Assembly (NCBI GenBank): GCA_016218715.1
Contig: JACRDG010000025.1
Location: 1 to 64,000 of the forward strand
DNA length: 64,000 nucleotides
Direction: 5' to 3'
Source of the DNA: Desulfomonile tiedjei
GTDB taxonomy: Bacteria; Desulfobacterota; Desulfomonilia; Desulfomonilales; Desulfomonilaceae
Shown here: positions 42,246 to 51,376 of the stretch, one piece after another
Numbering within the stretch: position 1 is the stretch's first letter
How the letters are laid out: each line of letters starts with the position of its first letter
Notes under the pieces: generated by a model
Database searches by the model: none
What the model saw: the letters and a program-made list of their open reading frames with translations, nothing else
Told to the model about the DNA's origin: nothing
Made by a program: the position numbers and the translations under genes

Positions 42246-42276
42246 CCCCTCTCCGAAAAGGAGAGGGGCTTTTTTT
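42246..42276 (+). terminator. rho-independent terminator
   Basis: The stem CCCCTCTCC/GGAGAGGGG with a GAAAA loop is followed by CTTTTTTT. It is a strong terminator for the second barrel gene. Confidence 0.92.
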
Positions 42277-42360
42277 CGTCCGCAGGCACTCGGCCGTACT
42301 GCCCCGTGCGGCATGACCCGGTCCCGGCAAACTCCGCAGAAACGAGAGGTGAACGCCGAA

Positions 42361-42957
42361 ATGCACATCCGCATCTTTTCCGACTTTGTTTGACCGTACT
42401 GCTACATCGGCAAGGGACTTGTCGAGAAATTGAAACAGGAATTCCCGATTGAAGACGATTGGGTAAGCTTTGAACTGCGGCCGGAGACCCCACAGGAAGG
42501 AGTCCTCTTGGCCAGTCGGTTTCCCGAGGCCGAACTGAAACGAATCTACGAGAACCTCCGGCGAGCCGGAACACCGCTCGGGATTGTGTTCGGAGAGGTG
42601 TCCGTCACCCCCAATTCGCATCTCGCTCTGGAAGCCGGCGAGTACGCCCGGGATCACGGACACTTCGCGTCGTTCCACGAACGGACTTTCCGCGCCTACT
42701 TCACCGAGGGCAGGGACATTGGCAGGCTCGATGTGGTGCTGGACCTCGCACGGGAGGACGGCCTTGACCGGGGAGATCTCGCCGAGGCCCTCAGAGGCCG
42801 GCGTTTCGCCCAACGGCTCGCGGAGGCGCGGCGAGAAGGGGAGGGGCTGGGAGTGAGGGCTGTCCCTACGTTCATAATCGACGCGAAACACATAATCGTC
42901 GGCGTTCAGCCCCTGGAAGCGATGGGAGATCGCCTCAGGCAGATTACGTCCCCATAA
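42361..42957 (+). CDS. selenocysteine-containing DsbA/FrnE-like thiol oxidoreductase
   Basis: Reading through the in-frame TGA at 42391-42393 gives a 198-residue thioredoxin-fold protein starting MHIRIFSDFV, then U-P-Y-C at residues 11-14. Family members (FrnE/2-hydroxychromene-isomerase-like DsbA) have C-P-W/Y-C at this place, so the TGA falls exactly on the first active-site Cys. The rest fits the family: helical insertion, EAGEYARDHG, and VPTFI with the cis-Pro (P169). GAGAGGTG precedes the ATG. A SECIS-like hairpin begins 14 bases after the TGA, its loop 21 bases after. No signal peptide, so a cytoplasmic disulfide or redox role is likely. Gene callers will usually report only a shortened version starting near 42430. 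Confidence 0.85.
42407..42425 (+). promoter_or_regulatory. bacterial SECIS-like hairpin
   Basis: Stem TCGGCAAG pairs with CTTGTCGA (one G-U pair) around a three-base GGA loop at 42415-42417. The loop begins 21 bases after the UGA, within the 16-37 range known for bacterial SECIS elements, and has the required G in the first loop positions. It is predicted to recruit SelB with Sec-tRNA. Confidence 0.75.
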
Positions 42958-43122
42958 GGTGCCGATCGTTGAAGATCGCAGCAATCCGGAGGGTCGAGGA
43001 CACTGAACCTGCAGGGAGCACGTGGTGAATGGAGGCTTCGATGGTTGGACGGATATTGCGCTAACGTGATGAGCCCGAGAATCGTGGGGCAGTTGAACGA
43101 CGGCTGTCGATTATGCCGCGAC

Positions 43123-43644
43123 TTACAAGGCGAGTTCCCGTAACCTCCTCCCGGCGTCCACATTCCCTCTTTCCGCTGCCCACCGGTACCATTTTACGGC
43201 CTCAGACTCGTCCCGCTCGACGCCCAACCCTTTCTCGTACATGATGCCAAGATTGAGTTGTGCCTCGGCCAAGCCCCTCACCGCGGCTTTCCGATACCAT
43301 TTCACCGCTTCCTGATAGCTCTGTGCGATGCCCTGGCCCTTCTCGTACATGTATCCAAGGTTGACCTGTGCTCGCTCGTCTCCTTGTTCCGCGGCCATCC
43401 GGTACCATCGTGCTGCCTCAACATAATCGGAGCGGACACCTTTTCCCGATTTGTACATAAGCCCCAGGTTGAACTGTGCACGAGGGTGGCCCTGTTCTGC
43501 AGCCAGGCGGCACCATTTGACCGCTTCCGTCTTGTCCTGGGGTACCCCGAGTCCCTTTGCGTAAGCAACGGCCAGATGGAATTGGGCCTCGGCGTCTCCC
43601 TGTTCCGCGAGGGTTCGCTGTTGAGGAGTGTACATTCCTTCCAT
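43123..43644 (-). CDS. Sel1-repeat protein
   Basis: The 173-residue protein is made almost wholly of Sel1-like repeats of 36 residues (four full copies, about 15-160) with the pattern A-x-x-x-L-G-x-M-Y-x-x-G-x-G-V and A-x-x-W-Y-R-x-A-A. No signal peptide or membrane helix is visible. Such solenoids mediate protein interactions, often in stress or surface signalling. It is a single gene with no obvious operon partner. Confidence 0.85.
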   Translation of the reverse strand: MEGMYTPQQRTLAEQGDAEAQFHLAVAYAKGLGVPQDKTEAVKWCRLAAEQGHPRAQFNLGLMYKSGKGVRSDYVEAARWYRMAAEQGDERAQVNLGYMYEKGQGIAQSYQEAVKWYRKAAVRGLAEAQLNLGIMYEKGLGVERDESEAVKWYRWAAERGNVDAGRRLRELAL

Positions 43645-44193
43645 GGGTCTGTCCTGCCAAGTTGCCGAGGGTCGGCGGTCCTACAGGAATTTGTGGATCC
43701 CGTCCTGTGGATGTCTGCAGAGGTTCTCAGACCCTGTGTCGAGAACGATTCTCAGACGGACGGACCTGCGAGTGTCCGGCGACCGCGTCTCTCCGAGGAT
43801 CATCGGCCGTGTTGCGAAGGCCCGGGCTGCTCGGTCCAACGCCTGCCACTCCCGCGCGAGGTGCTCCGCAGCCGTTCCTCGGATCAGGAAAACGCCCTGT
43901 ACAGGCGAAGCTGAGCCCACGTGGGGTCGGGCTCTTCCTCGAATCGGTCTATGCCAGTAATAGTAACAAAAACAGTCGGTTGTGGCAAGTCAAAAGTGTG
44001 CCGGATGCGTGGTTTCCCCTGGAGGCACAAAAGACCCACCGGCTGCTCGAATGTTAAATCGCATGCAAACGAGTTTGCGAAGAAGCTCCCCTGCAAAAAG
44101 TCACTCCGCAGAATCCTTCTTTACAAGGAAATCCGTGTGATAAAAGGGTTTAGTGCAGAAACGACTGGCCGGTCGGTCATCCGGCCTTTCCCA
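43645..44193. other. intergenic region without recognisable gene
   Basis: Short frames on both strands show no convincing start or composition. Nothing beyond the promoter to its right could be supported. Confidence 0.4.
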
Positions 44194-44222
44194 TTGACAA
44201 GGATATAGGTGCACCCTAGAAT
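44194..44222 (+). promoter_or_regulatory. strong candidate sigma-70 promoter
   Basis: TTGACA (44194-44199), 17-bp spacer and TAGAAT (44217-44222). The next gene starts at 44514, so the transcript would have a leader of about 285 bases, or the promoter serves a small RNA. Confidence 0.6.
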
Positions 44223-44513
44223 CGGACGACGCCGCATCTGCCGTGTTGCCCTTCAAAAGCGCGGCAGTGCTCGATCAGAAGGCCGTTGAGCCTTCGATCA
44301 TTGCGTAGCCAAATCTGCATCGGAGACTTGAGAAGCGTGGTGCTCGCTTTCGGCTTAGGGCTGGTAAGATATGGAGTTCCGTGAGCCACTGGCGAGCCCG
44401 GTCATGGTCCGCTGCAGCGGTCTGACCCTTCCGCGAGCCAGCGATGCTCCACTTCAGCAGGTGATGCATCACCATAATTTCACAACCTGGCATAACAACA
44501 AGAGGAATCAAAC

Positions 44514-45170
44514 ATGCCTGAACGGCAGTACCTCATCGACGACTTCAGTGTTCAGGAGAGTTGGCGTATCTTTCGGATTATATCCGAATTCGTCGACGGC
44601 ATTGAGTCTCTCTCCGTGGTTCACCCCGGGGTGGCGGTTTTCGGCTCGTCCCGAACCCGAGAACCCGATCCACTGTACGATGTGGGACGTCAAGTCGGCC
44701 GACTGCTCGCCGAGAACGGCTTCTCCGCTATCACGGGAGGCGGGCCCGGAGCGATGGAAGCGGTCAATCGCGGAGCGGCCGAGGCCAACGGGAAATCGGT
44801 GGGGCTGTGCATCCAACTCCCGAAGGAACAGGCCGCGAACCCCTACGCCAACATCAAAGTATATTTCCGCTACTTTTTCCTGAGGAAGGTCATGTTCGTC
44901 AAACACTCGGTGGCGTACATCATCCTTCCCGGTGGGTTTGGCACGCTCGACGAACTATTCGAGGCGCTCACCCTGATCCAAACCCACCGTATACGCCCAT
45001 TTCCGGTCGTCATGCTCGGGAAAGATTACTGGAAGGACCTGGTCTCCTGGATCAAGAAGACCATGTTGAGCAAACATGGCATGATCGAACCCGACGACCT
45101 TGACCTGTTCAAGGTGACCGACGATCCCGCGGAAGCGGTCGCGGCAATCAAGAGGATCGTAGTCCTGTAA
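44514..45170 (+). CDS. LOG family protein (TIGR00730-type Rossmann fold)
   Basis: The 218-residue protein carries both signatures of the LOG/lysine-decarboxylase-like family: GGGPGAMEA (75-83) and PGGFGTLDE (139-147). Characterised members are cytokinin-activating phosphoribohydrolases or general nucleoside 5'-monophosphate nucleosidases (PpnN-like). FGSSRTREPDPLY near the N-terminus is also typical. AGAGGA lies before the ATG. In a non-plant-associated bacterium a nucleotide-hydrolysing role is likely. It stands alone. Confidence 0.9.
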   Translation: MPERQYLIDDFSVQESWRIFRIISEFVDGIESLSVVHPGVAVFGSSRTREPDPLYDVGRQVGRLLAENGFSAITGGGPGAMEAVNRGAAEANGKSVGLCIQLPKEQAANPYANIKVYFRYFFLRKVMFVKHSVAYIILPGGFGTLDELFEALTLIQTHRIRPFPVVMLGKDYWKDLVSWIKKTMLSKHGMIEPDDLDLFKVTDDPAEAVAAIKRIVVL

Positions 45171-45230
45171 CAAGCGGGGAAGACTGATCGGATCAGGGCT
45201 GGATAGGCCACTTGGTCAAGATGACAGTTC

Positions 45231-45263
45231 GAAAAGAAAAAGGGCACGTGCTTCCGTGCCCTT
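45231..45263 (-). terminator. rho-independent terminator (leftward)
   Basis: A perfect nine-base stem, AAGGGCACG/CGTGCCCTT, with a six-base loop has an A-rich tract on its left side, which is a U-tract for leftward transcription. It should end the 45380-45898 gene and may also stop readthrough from the LOG gene. Confidence 0.75.
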
Positions 45264-45379
45264 GCCAGTCTCAACGAACTCCGGGTCCAGGGAAAAGCCT
45301 CTCTGAGGGTGTTTCCACAGCCGCCCGGATGTTCAGCCGTTGGGCAATCTCGGCCCTTGTGGGACCGAAGGAATATCAG

Positions 45380-45898
45380 CTACTGCCAGATCGGCTTGAG
45401 TGACGGTCTGTTGTTGCTCACCCTGGGCATGCCCTGGGGCTTGCACTTCGCCACCGGCGGCGCACACATAGGCATGCAGGGCGGCGGCATCATCGGCACG
45501 CAACACCCAGGCGCACAGCTCGGCGTGTCGCAACCCCGAAAGCGGGACACCATATTGCCGATCAGTTTGAAGGGAAGGGCGACCATACCCACAACCGCTG
45601 AAAGCGGATTAAAGCCCGTGCCGCACGAAGGCTCACACGACGGGGGCGGACACGGAGGCGGACATTGAGGCGGACATGCCGGCATGCAAGAAAGGGGCCT
45701 GGGACCGGCCATTGCAGGAGCTCCCAACAACTGACCGGACCCGGGCGGAACCATCGCAGGTCCGGACATGGGAACCCTTACCTTGAGAGGCACACAGTTC
45801 CCGTCCGGGCCGCAATATGCGGCGTGCGTCACAGCCGGACCAATTGCCGCAACCAAAAGCGCGAAACCGATAGCAATGGAGAGTGATCGTAGAACCAT
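45380..45898 (-). CDS. Pro/Cys/Met-rich exported protein
   Basis: The 172-residue product has a signal peptide (about 1-26) and an unusual mature part dominated by Pro, Cys and Met: CMPACPPQCPPPCPPP, a central hydrophobic stretch (about 105-120), CDTPSCAPGCC and MMPPPCMPMCAPP. AAGGAG precedes the ATG at 45898 at the best spacing; the ATG at 45904 and a GTG-free longer form to 45943 are less likely. Met/Cys-rich secreted proteins can bind copper or other soft metals, or be surface structural proteins. Leftward promoter and terminator flank it. No family recognised. Confidence 0.65.
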   Translation of the reverse strand: MVLRSLSIAIGFALLVAAIGPAVTHAAYCGPDGNCVPLKVRVPMSGPAMVPPGSGQLLGAPAMAGPRPLSCMPACPPQCPPPCPPPSCEPSCGTGFNPLSAVVGMVALPFKLIGNMVSRFRGCDTPSCAPGCCVPMMPPPCMPMCAPPVAKCKPQGMPRVSNNRPSLKPIWQ

Positions 45899-45958
45899 AC
45901 CCATACTCCTTGGGAAAAAAAGTAATGAAAACGAATTTTTCAATGCTGCTATGAAGCT

Positions 45959-45987
45959 ATACTATCATCTTGCACTGGAGTAGTCAA
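45959..45987 (-). promoter_or_regulatory. sigma-70 promoter of the Pro/Cys/Met-rich gene
   Basis: On the minus strand TTGACT (45987-45982) is followed after 17 bp by TAGTAT (45964-45959), about 60 bp before the start at 45898. Confidence 0.65.
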
Positions 45988-46537
45988 CACATTACAGCCG
46001 TATATTTAGTGTGATGAAGAACTTTTATGAGAAAAAGGGTCAGGTGTAACCGCGGGGATCGGGAATTATGTGAGAGAAAAGTGTAACGGAAATTACTTTG
46101 ATTATGTAATCTTATAAAAAGAACCTAAATTAGTTTATTAAGTTTTGCGAGGCGGCCATCTCCTGGGAATCTCACGAAATTTCCTAACCCATGCGCGCAA
46201 CCCCCTGTCATTCAACGCGCTCCTCTTCATCGTAATCGACGAAAACCACCCCCGTCTCCGCGATCGTGACCTCCGTCGTGGCCGTCGACCGGGACACACG
46301 GTCCTGCGGAATCAGGAGCGGCGACCGCGCCACACCCCCGTGGACAGGGGACCCGCCTTGATTTTCCGCTATACAAGCTTATACTGAAGCAACGGATCGG
46401 ACGCGGTAGTTGTCAACCTTTCCGAGCGCTTTGCGAGGCCCCTCAGGAGGGCGGCCGGACATCGTGTGGGACAACTAATCCATCCTTCTTGAAAGACGCC
46501 CCGTTCCCCGTGAAAGGACGGGACAGGACAAGAGTTG
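45988..46537. other. intergenic region before mnmG
   Basis: The left part (to about 46145) is AT-rich and codes for nothing recognisable. The right part is GC-rich without a supported gene. Confidence 0.4.
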
Positions 46538-48397
46538 ATGAGATGGCATGACGTCGATGTAATCGTGGTGGGAGCGGGTCACGCAGGATGCGAAGCGGCG
46601 CTGGTCTGCGCCAGAACCGGCCTCTCCGTCTGGATGTACACTCTCAACGCGGACAGCATCGGATTGATGCCGTGCAATCCATCCATCGGGGGCCTGGGAA
46701 AAGGGCACCTGGTCAAAGAGATCGACGCACTCGGCGGCGAGATGGGGCGGGCCGCGGACGCCGCATGTATTCAGTACAAGTTGCTTGGAACGAGCAAGGG
46801 GCCTGCCGTGCAGGGCTCGCGCATGCAGTGCGACCGCCTTGCCTATTCCTTGGCCATGAAATCAGCGGTGGAGCGAGAATCGAATCTCCTGATCCGCCAG
46901 GAGATGGTGACGGGCCTGCTCCTCGACGGCAGTCGGTGTGTCGGGATACGGGAGCGTTCCGGGTACGACGTGCGGTCCCGGGCACTCATTCTTGCCACAG
47001 GAACCTTTCTCGACGGCGTGGTGCACGTGGGCTCGGTTTCGTACGGCGCGGGCCGGGCCGGTGAGTTCCCTGCGCGGGAACTGGCTCTGCAGCTCAGAGA
47101 CCTCGGATTCCCGTGGGGCCGATTCAAGACCGGCACCCCTGCACGGCTCAAGGGGTCTACCGTGGATTTCTCCGTGATGAAGGAAGACCCGGGGGACGAA
47201 GTCATGCGTCCGTTTTCGTTGCGGACCGCCCGGATCGCCGGACCGAGGCGATCTTGCTTCAGAACCAATACGTCCAGGCAAACCCATGAGATCGTGAGCC
47301 GGAACCTCCTGCGGTCTCCGCTCTATTCCGGCACGATCACGGGTACGCCCGCTCGATACTGCCCGTCACTGGAGGACAAGATCGCCCGATTCCCGCAACG
47401 GGAGACTCACCCGGTCGTGGTGGAACCGGAGGGCCTGCATACATCGGAGGTTTACCTCAAGGGACTCGGTAACTCCCTCCCCCCCGAGATCCAGTTCGAC
47501 CTGATCCGTTCGGTTCCGGGGTTGGAAGAAGCAGAAATAGTCAGGCCTGCGTATGCCATCGAATACGATTTCATCCGGCCGACTTGTTTGAAGGTGAGCC
47601 TCGAGACCAAGGCATACGAGGGGTTGTACTTTGCAGGGCAGATAAATGGCACATCAGGGTACGAGGAGGCTGCGGCCCAGGGACTCCTGGCGGGCATCAA
47701 CGCGGTCATGAGCATCAGGGGGAGGGATCCTTTCGTGTTGGACCGATCCGAGGCCTACATGGGGGTCATGGTGGACGACCTGGTGACCAGGGGGGTTGAA
47801 GAGCCGTACCGCATGTTTACCTCGCGAGCCGAGTACCGGCTGTTGCTCCGGGAAGATAACGCGGCGGAACGTCTGCTGGCAAAAGGCCGGGATCTGGGTT
47901 TGATCCCCGATGTCCTGGCGCAAGAGACTCAAGCGCGGCTACAGGAGGTGGAAAGTGCCTTGCAGACATTGGATCGAACCCGGATACGGCACGGTGAGGA
48001 GGTAAACGAGCTGTTGGCCTCCCGGGGAGCCTCTGAAATCCGTGAGGCCATGCCCGCGGCGAAGTTCCTGAAAAGGCCTGAGATCAGCGCAAAGGATCTC
48101 GTGAACCTCGGCATACTTCCGAAAGATCTGTCTCCGAATGCGGTGCGGGAAATCGAGATTCGCGTCAAATACGACGGGTACATAGAACGCCAGAAGCGGG
48201 AGTCGGAACGATTTCGCAAGACAGAGGAAGTGTTGATCCCGAAAGACCTCGATTACGACTCGGTGCAGGGTCTCTCCCGGGAACTGCGTGAACGGCTGCG
48301 AAGTATTTCACCTCGGTCTTTGGGGCAGGCCTCCCGCGTACCGGGGATCACCCCTGCAGCAATCAGTGCTCTCATGGTACGTCTTCGCTCGAAGTGA
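46538..48397 (+). CDS. mnmG: tRNA uridine-5-carboxymethylaminomethyl modification enzyme MnmG (GidA)
   Basis: The 619-residue FAD- and NADH-dependent enzyme works with MnmE to modify U34 of several tRNAs. N-terminal FAD-binding motif VGAGHAGCEAAL (about 10-21), CNPSIGGLGKGHLV (about 47-60), the second nucleotide-binding region around ILATGTFLDG, FAGQINGTSGYEEAAAQGLLAG near 370 and the C-terminal helical domain are all present. Length is normal. The ATG at 46538 is preferred to a TTG one codon earlier. It is not linked to mnmE or rsmG here. The next gene is convergent. Confidence 0.97.
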   Translation: MRWHDVDVIVVGAGHAGCEAALVCARTGLSVWMYTLNADSIGLMPCNPSIGGLGKGHLVKEIDALGGEMGRAADAACIQYKLLGTSKGPAVQGSRMQCDRLAYSLAMKSAVERESNLLIRQEMVTGLLLDGSRCVGIRERSGYDVRSRALILATGTFLDGVVHVGSVSYGAGRAGEFPARELALQLRDLGFPWGRFKTGTPARLKGSTVDFSVMKEDPGDEVMRPFSLRTARIAGPRRSCFRTNTSRQTHEIVSRNLLRSPLYSGTITGTPARYCPSLEDKIARFPQRETHPVVVEPEGLHTSEVYLKGLGNSLPPEIQFDLIRSVPGLEEAEIVRPAYAIEYDFIRPTCLKVSLETKAYEGLYFAGQINGTSGYEEAAAQGLLAGINAVMSIRGRDPFVLDRSEAYMGVMVDDLVTRGVEEPYRMFTSRAEYRLLLREDNAAERLLAKGRDLGLIPDVLAQETQARLQEVESALQTLDRTRIRHGEEVNELLASRGASEIREAMPAAKFLKRPEISAKDLVNLGILPKDLSPNAVREIEIRVKYDGYIERQKRESERFRKTEEVLIPKDLDYDSVQGLSRELRERLRSISPRSLGQASRVPGITPAAISALMVRLRSK

Positions 48398-48443
48398 GAC
48401 CGAGATACCGAGACCCGAAGCGCACCTGCCGGAGACCCAATTA

Positions 48444-51110
48444 TCAGTATGCCACAGCCCGGAGCTTCATGGTGAAGAACCGGCAGAGGTTGATGCCAAT
48501 CTGTGGGTAGACCCGCATTATTTCCTGGAACTGATGGTGGCGCAGGACGAAAACCTCGACGGGTTCCGCTGCCACGCATGTTGCGTTCGGAGGCATACGT
48601 GAGAAGAGGCTGAGTTCTCCTACGAAAGAACCCGGTCCGAGGGTGACCTTCTCCTTCTGAAGGTTGGTTCCGAACCCCTCGTACACGGTGATCTTCCCTC
48701 GGACCATCAGATAGATGGAGGCGTTCTCCTCGCCTTCTCTTATGAGGACGTCCCCTGCCTGAAAGTGCTCTACGTTCAGGACCGACGCGATCGCGTGGAA
48801 CTCCCGCACTCCCATCCCTTCGAAGATGGAGAACTCTTTAAGTTTATTGATCTTTTCTATGATAGTAGGCGTTGGCATTTCCGCAACCTCGTTGAAAGCT
48901 CGCTTGAGGGCAGACCTGGCGACCTCCTGGACGAATGGAGATTCATCTTCCAGTCTGGATTCCAATATGGGGACGAACGACCGTTCAGGTTTCTGGTCCC
49001 CGATGACGTACGCGGCCAGGAGTCGTGTCACCGGGTCTTCCGCGCCGGCAAGCAGGCTCAAGACTCGTTCGAGGGTTTCGTTTCGCATAAGCGGGAAGAG
49101 TCTTCTGCCTGCCTCGATTTTGCGTTCGAGGGGAACATCTTCGAGGAGCGGTATCAGATACGCTCCCAGCTCCTTCTGTACCGAGGTTTCCAGAAGCTCG
49201 ACCGCAATGGAAGCGGTCTCGGATCTCAGCGCCTGGTAGAGGAGCCGCATGTCCGCATGGTAGACCCACAGCGCGTAGAACACGAGACTCAGGATTTCGT
49301 CGTTCAACTCCTCGAGATGCGTGCGTAGCATCTGCACGCTGGGTGCGTTCTTCATTGGCTGCAAGCACTGGATGGCCAGGAGATTGCTGTATGCCTGGGC
49401 CAGTTCTTTGCCGAGAAACGGGACCATCTCGAATTCCTTCAGGCCCGAGACTCTAATCACCTCGAGTATCCCCTGCTTGGCGCGAGGGGGGGCTTCAATG
49501 AGTGACAGCTCCAAGAACGGGAGAATGCTTTCCCGGTAGGTCATCAATGCGTCCATCGCGGATTTTCGGACATCGTCGTCAGGATCCGCAAGCAGCGCTA
49601 TGAGCTTTCTCACTGCCCGGACATCCTTGTGCGCGGCCAATGACACTGCCGCTTCCGCGCGGGTCGCTGGGTTTGGGTCCTCAAGGAGCTTCAGTGCAAC
49701 ATCGGGCGCCAGGGTCGGGACCACCCGCGTTTCGACGGGGGTCTGATCCTCCACACGGCTCTCGACGTCCACAGGGCCGAGTTCCATGGCGGCTCCACCG
49801 CTGTCGAAGGTCCGAACTGACTCTATCTGATCGAAATCTATTTGTTTTTCTACAATTACCTGCTTGAGGATCCGCTTGTAGTGCTTCCTGAAGAAAAGGG
49901 TCTCCACCACCCAATAGATCGCGAGGACCAGCGCCAGATACGAGAGCAGCCGAGCATCCAGAACGGGCTTGAGAAAGATCATGGCCAGGGAGCCGGCAAG
50001 CATACCGACCTTGATCACCGTGCCGCGGATGAATGTCCGGCTCCACACAAGCAGTTCGCCAGGTACGATGTTGAACAGAATCTTGTTCACCGGACCCGAC
50101 ACGGCCCGCTGAATGAGGATCGCGGTGAACTGGCCGTAACACGCCACGAATATGTTGAAGTATGCAGCCAACCCAGAGAAAAGGATCGTAAAATTGAGCG
50201 GGTGTACCAGAGAGGCGTTCGTGAGTCCCATCGTGGAATACAGACGGCCCATGAAGAACAGCAGCACGAATGTGGTCAAGGTGGTCAGGCCGCGGAAGAT
50301 GCTCAGGAACGATATCAGCGATTGCTCCGAGGCGAACGTATGGTTGGCGATCACGCTGAACTGAGAGAGGAATATGGGGAGAAGGATGTTCGGGATCAGG
50401 CCCGTGATGACCAGGTACCGGACAATGGGGTACGTCTTCATGATGCCGGGCACTTCGATCAGTCGGACGGTGCGGGCCGCTGTCTTTTCCGCTGAGCCGC
50501 GGGGGCCGGTTGCGCCTACCACACGAAACGCGGTGCGGGCTACGAAGAAGGCGACCGCCATGCAAACCGCAGCAAAGAGAAGGAGCGCTGCATTTTCCCC
50601 GAACGTCCTGGTGAACGGCTGGGTGCCGAAGCTCCCGAGCGTGGTTCCCAGCACCTGGCCGGCCGTGATGAGCGGAAAGATTCGCTTGCCTTGGCGCGCG
50701 TCAAACAGATCGCCGGCGATGTTCCACAGGTACACGAGGAGGATGGCGTCAAGGAGGTAGAGAAGCTGATACAGTATCGGATATGCGATGCTGATATCGG
50801 CCCTCACCATGAGGAACAAGGCAGCGGAAGAGACCGCATAGAAGATCAGGAACCCGGTCAGAAGATGATGATCGCGAAAGCGGCGTCCGAGCCGGTCGGC
50901 AATCCCGAAGATCACGAAGGTCAAGAGCGCGTTGATCACCAACATCTGCGGGATGTATTGGGGGCCGTAACGTTTGAGAAAGGCCGTATCCACATAGTTG
51001 CGGAAAACCGCGGTCACCAGGAAGATCGCGAAGAAGATCGCGGTCATCCAAAGGAATCTGGATGACTCGTGGACATAGACCTTCAGGTATTTTTCGAGGA
51101 AACCTCTCAT
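48444..51110 (-). CDS. transporter-HEAT-cyclic nucleotide-binding fusion protein
   Basis: The 888-residue protein has three parts. The N-terminal half (about 1-425) is a polytopic membrane domain of about 11-12 helices resembling nucleotide (ATP/ADP) translocase or MFS-type carriers. The middle (about 480-730) has HEAT-like helical repeats (LLEDPNPATRAEAAVSLAAH). The C-terminal region (about 755-880) is a cyclic-nucleotide-binding domain with GDVLIREGEENASIYLMVRG and GELSLFSRMPPNATC. The arrangement suggests transport or sensing gated by cNMP. The substrate is unknown. It is a single gene, convergent with mnmG. Confidence 0.85.
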   Translation of the reverse strand: MRGFLEKYLKVYVHESSRFLWMTAIFFAIFLVTAVFRNYVDTAFLKRYGPQYIPQMLVINALLTFVIFGIADRLGRRFRDHHLLTGFLIFYAVSSAALFLMVRADISIAYPILYQLLYLLDAILLVYLWNIAGDLFDARQGKRIFPLITAGQVLGTTLGSFGTQPFTRTFGENAALLLFAAVCMAVAFFVARTAFRVVGATGPRGSAEKTAARTVRLIEVPGIMKTYPIVRYLVITGLIPNILLPIFLSQFSVIANHTFASEQSLISFLSIFRGLTTLTTFVLLFFMGRLYSTMGLTNASLVHPLNFTILFSGLAAYFNIFVACYGQFTAILIQRAVSGPVNKILFNIVPGELLVWSRTFIRGTVIKVGMLAGSLAMIFLKPVLDARLLSYLALVLAIYWVVETLFFRKHYKRILKQVIVEKQIDFDQIESVRTFDSGGAAMELGPVDVESRVEDQTPVETRVVPTLAPDVALKLLEDPNPATRAEAAVSLAAHKDVRAVRKLIALLADPDDDVRKSAMDALMTYRESILPFLELSLIEAPPRAKQGILEVIRVSGLKEFEMVPFLGKELAQAYSNLLAIQCLQPMKNAPSVQMLRTHLEELNDEILSLVFYALWVYHADMRLLYQALRSETASIAVELLETSVQKELGAYLIPLLEDVPLERKIEAGRRLFPLMRNETLERVLSLLAGAEDPVTRLLAAYVIGDQKPERSFVPILESRLEDESPFVQEVARSALKRAFNEVAEMPTPTIIEKINKLKEFSIFEGMGVREFHAIASVLNVEHFQAGDVLIREGEENASIYLMVRGKITVYEGFGTNLQKEKVTLGPGSFVGELSLFSRMPPNATCVAAEPVEVFVLRHHQFQEIMRVYPQIGINLCRFFTMKLRAVAY

Positions 51111-51376
51111 CACTTACCCGGACGATCAGACACGCGGCTTTTCAATCGTGCGTGCCCATTCTTGCGAGACGATGCTCATTCAGGGGGCAGAACGGTTCGC
51201 CCCTCCTCCCGGCCTTGTGGAACGGTCCCGACCGTGCGTCGGCCTCACAGAGGCTGCCGCAAGGCTCAGTGGCGCTCAGTATTGGGGTTGTGACTGTTGC
51301 AAGGGCCTAATTCTAGGCAATCGAGCGTCTGGTGTCAATGCGGGAATTGTCCGAGCGGCCGTTCGATCCGGCCGGC

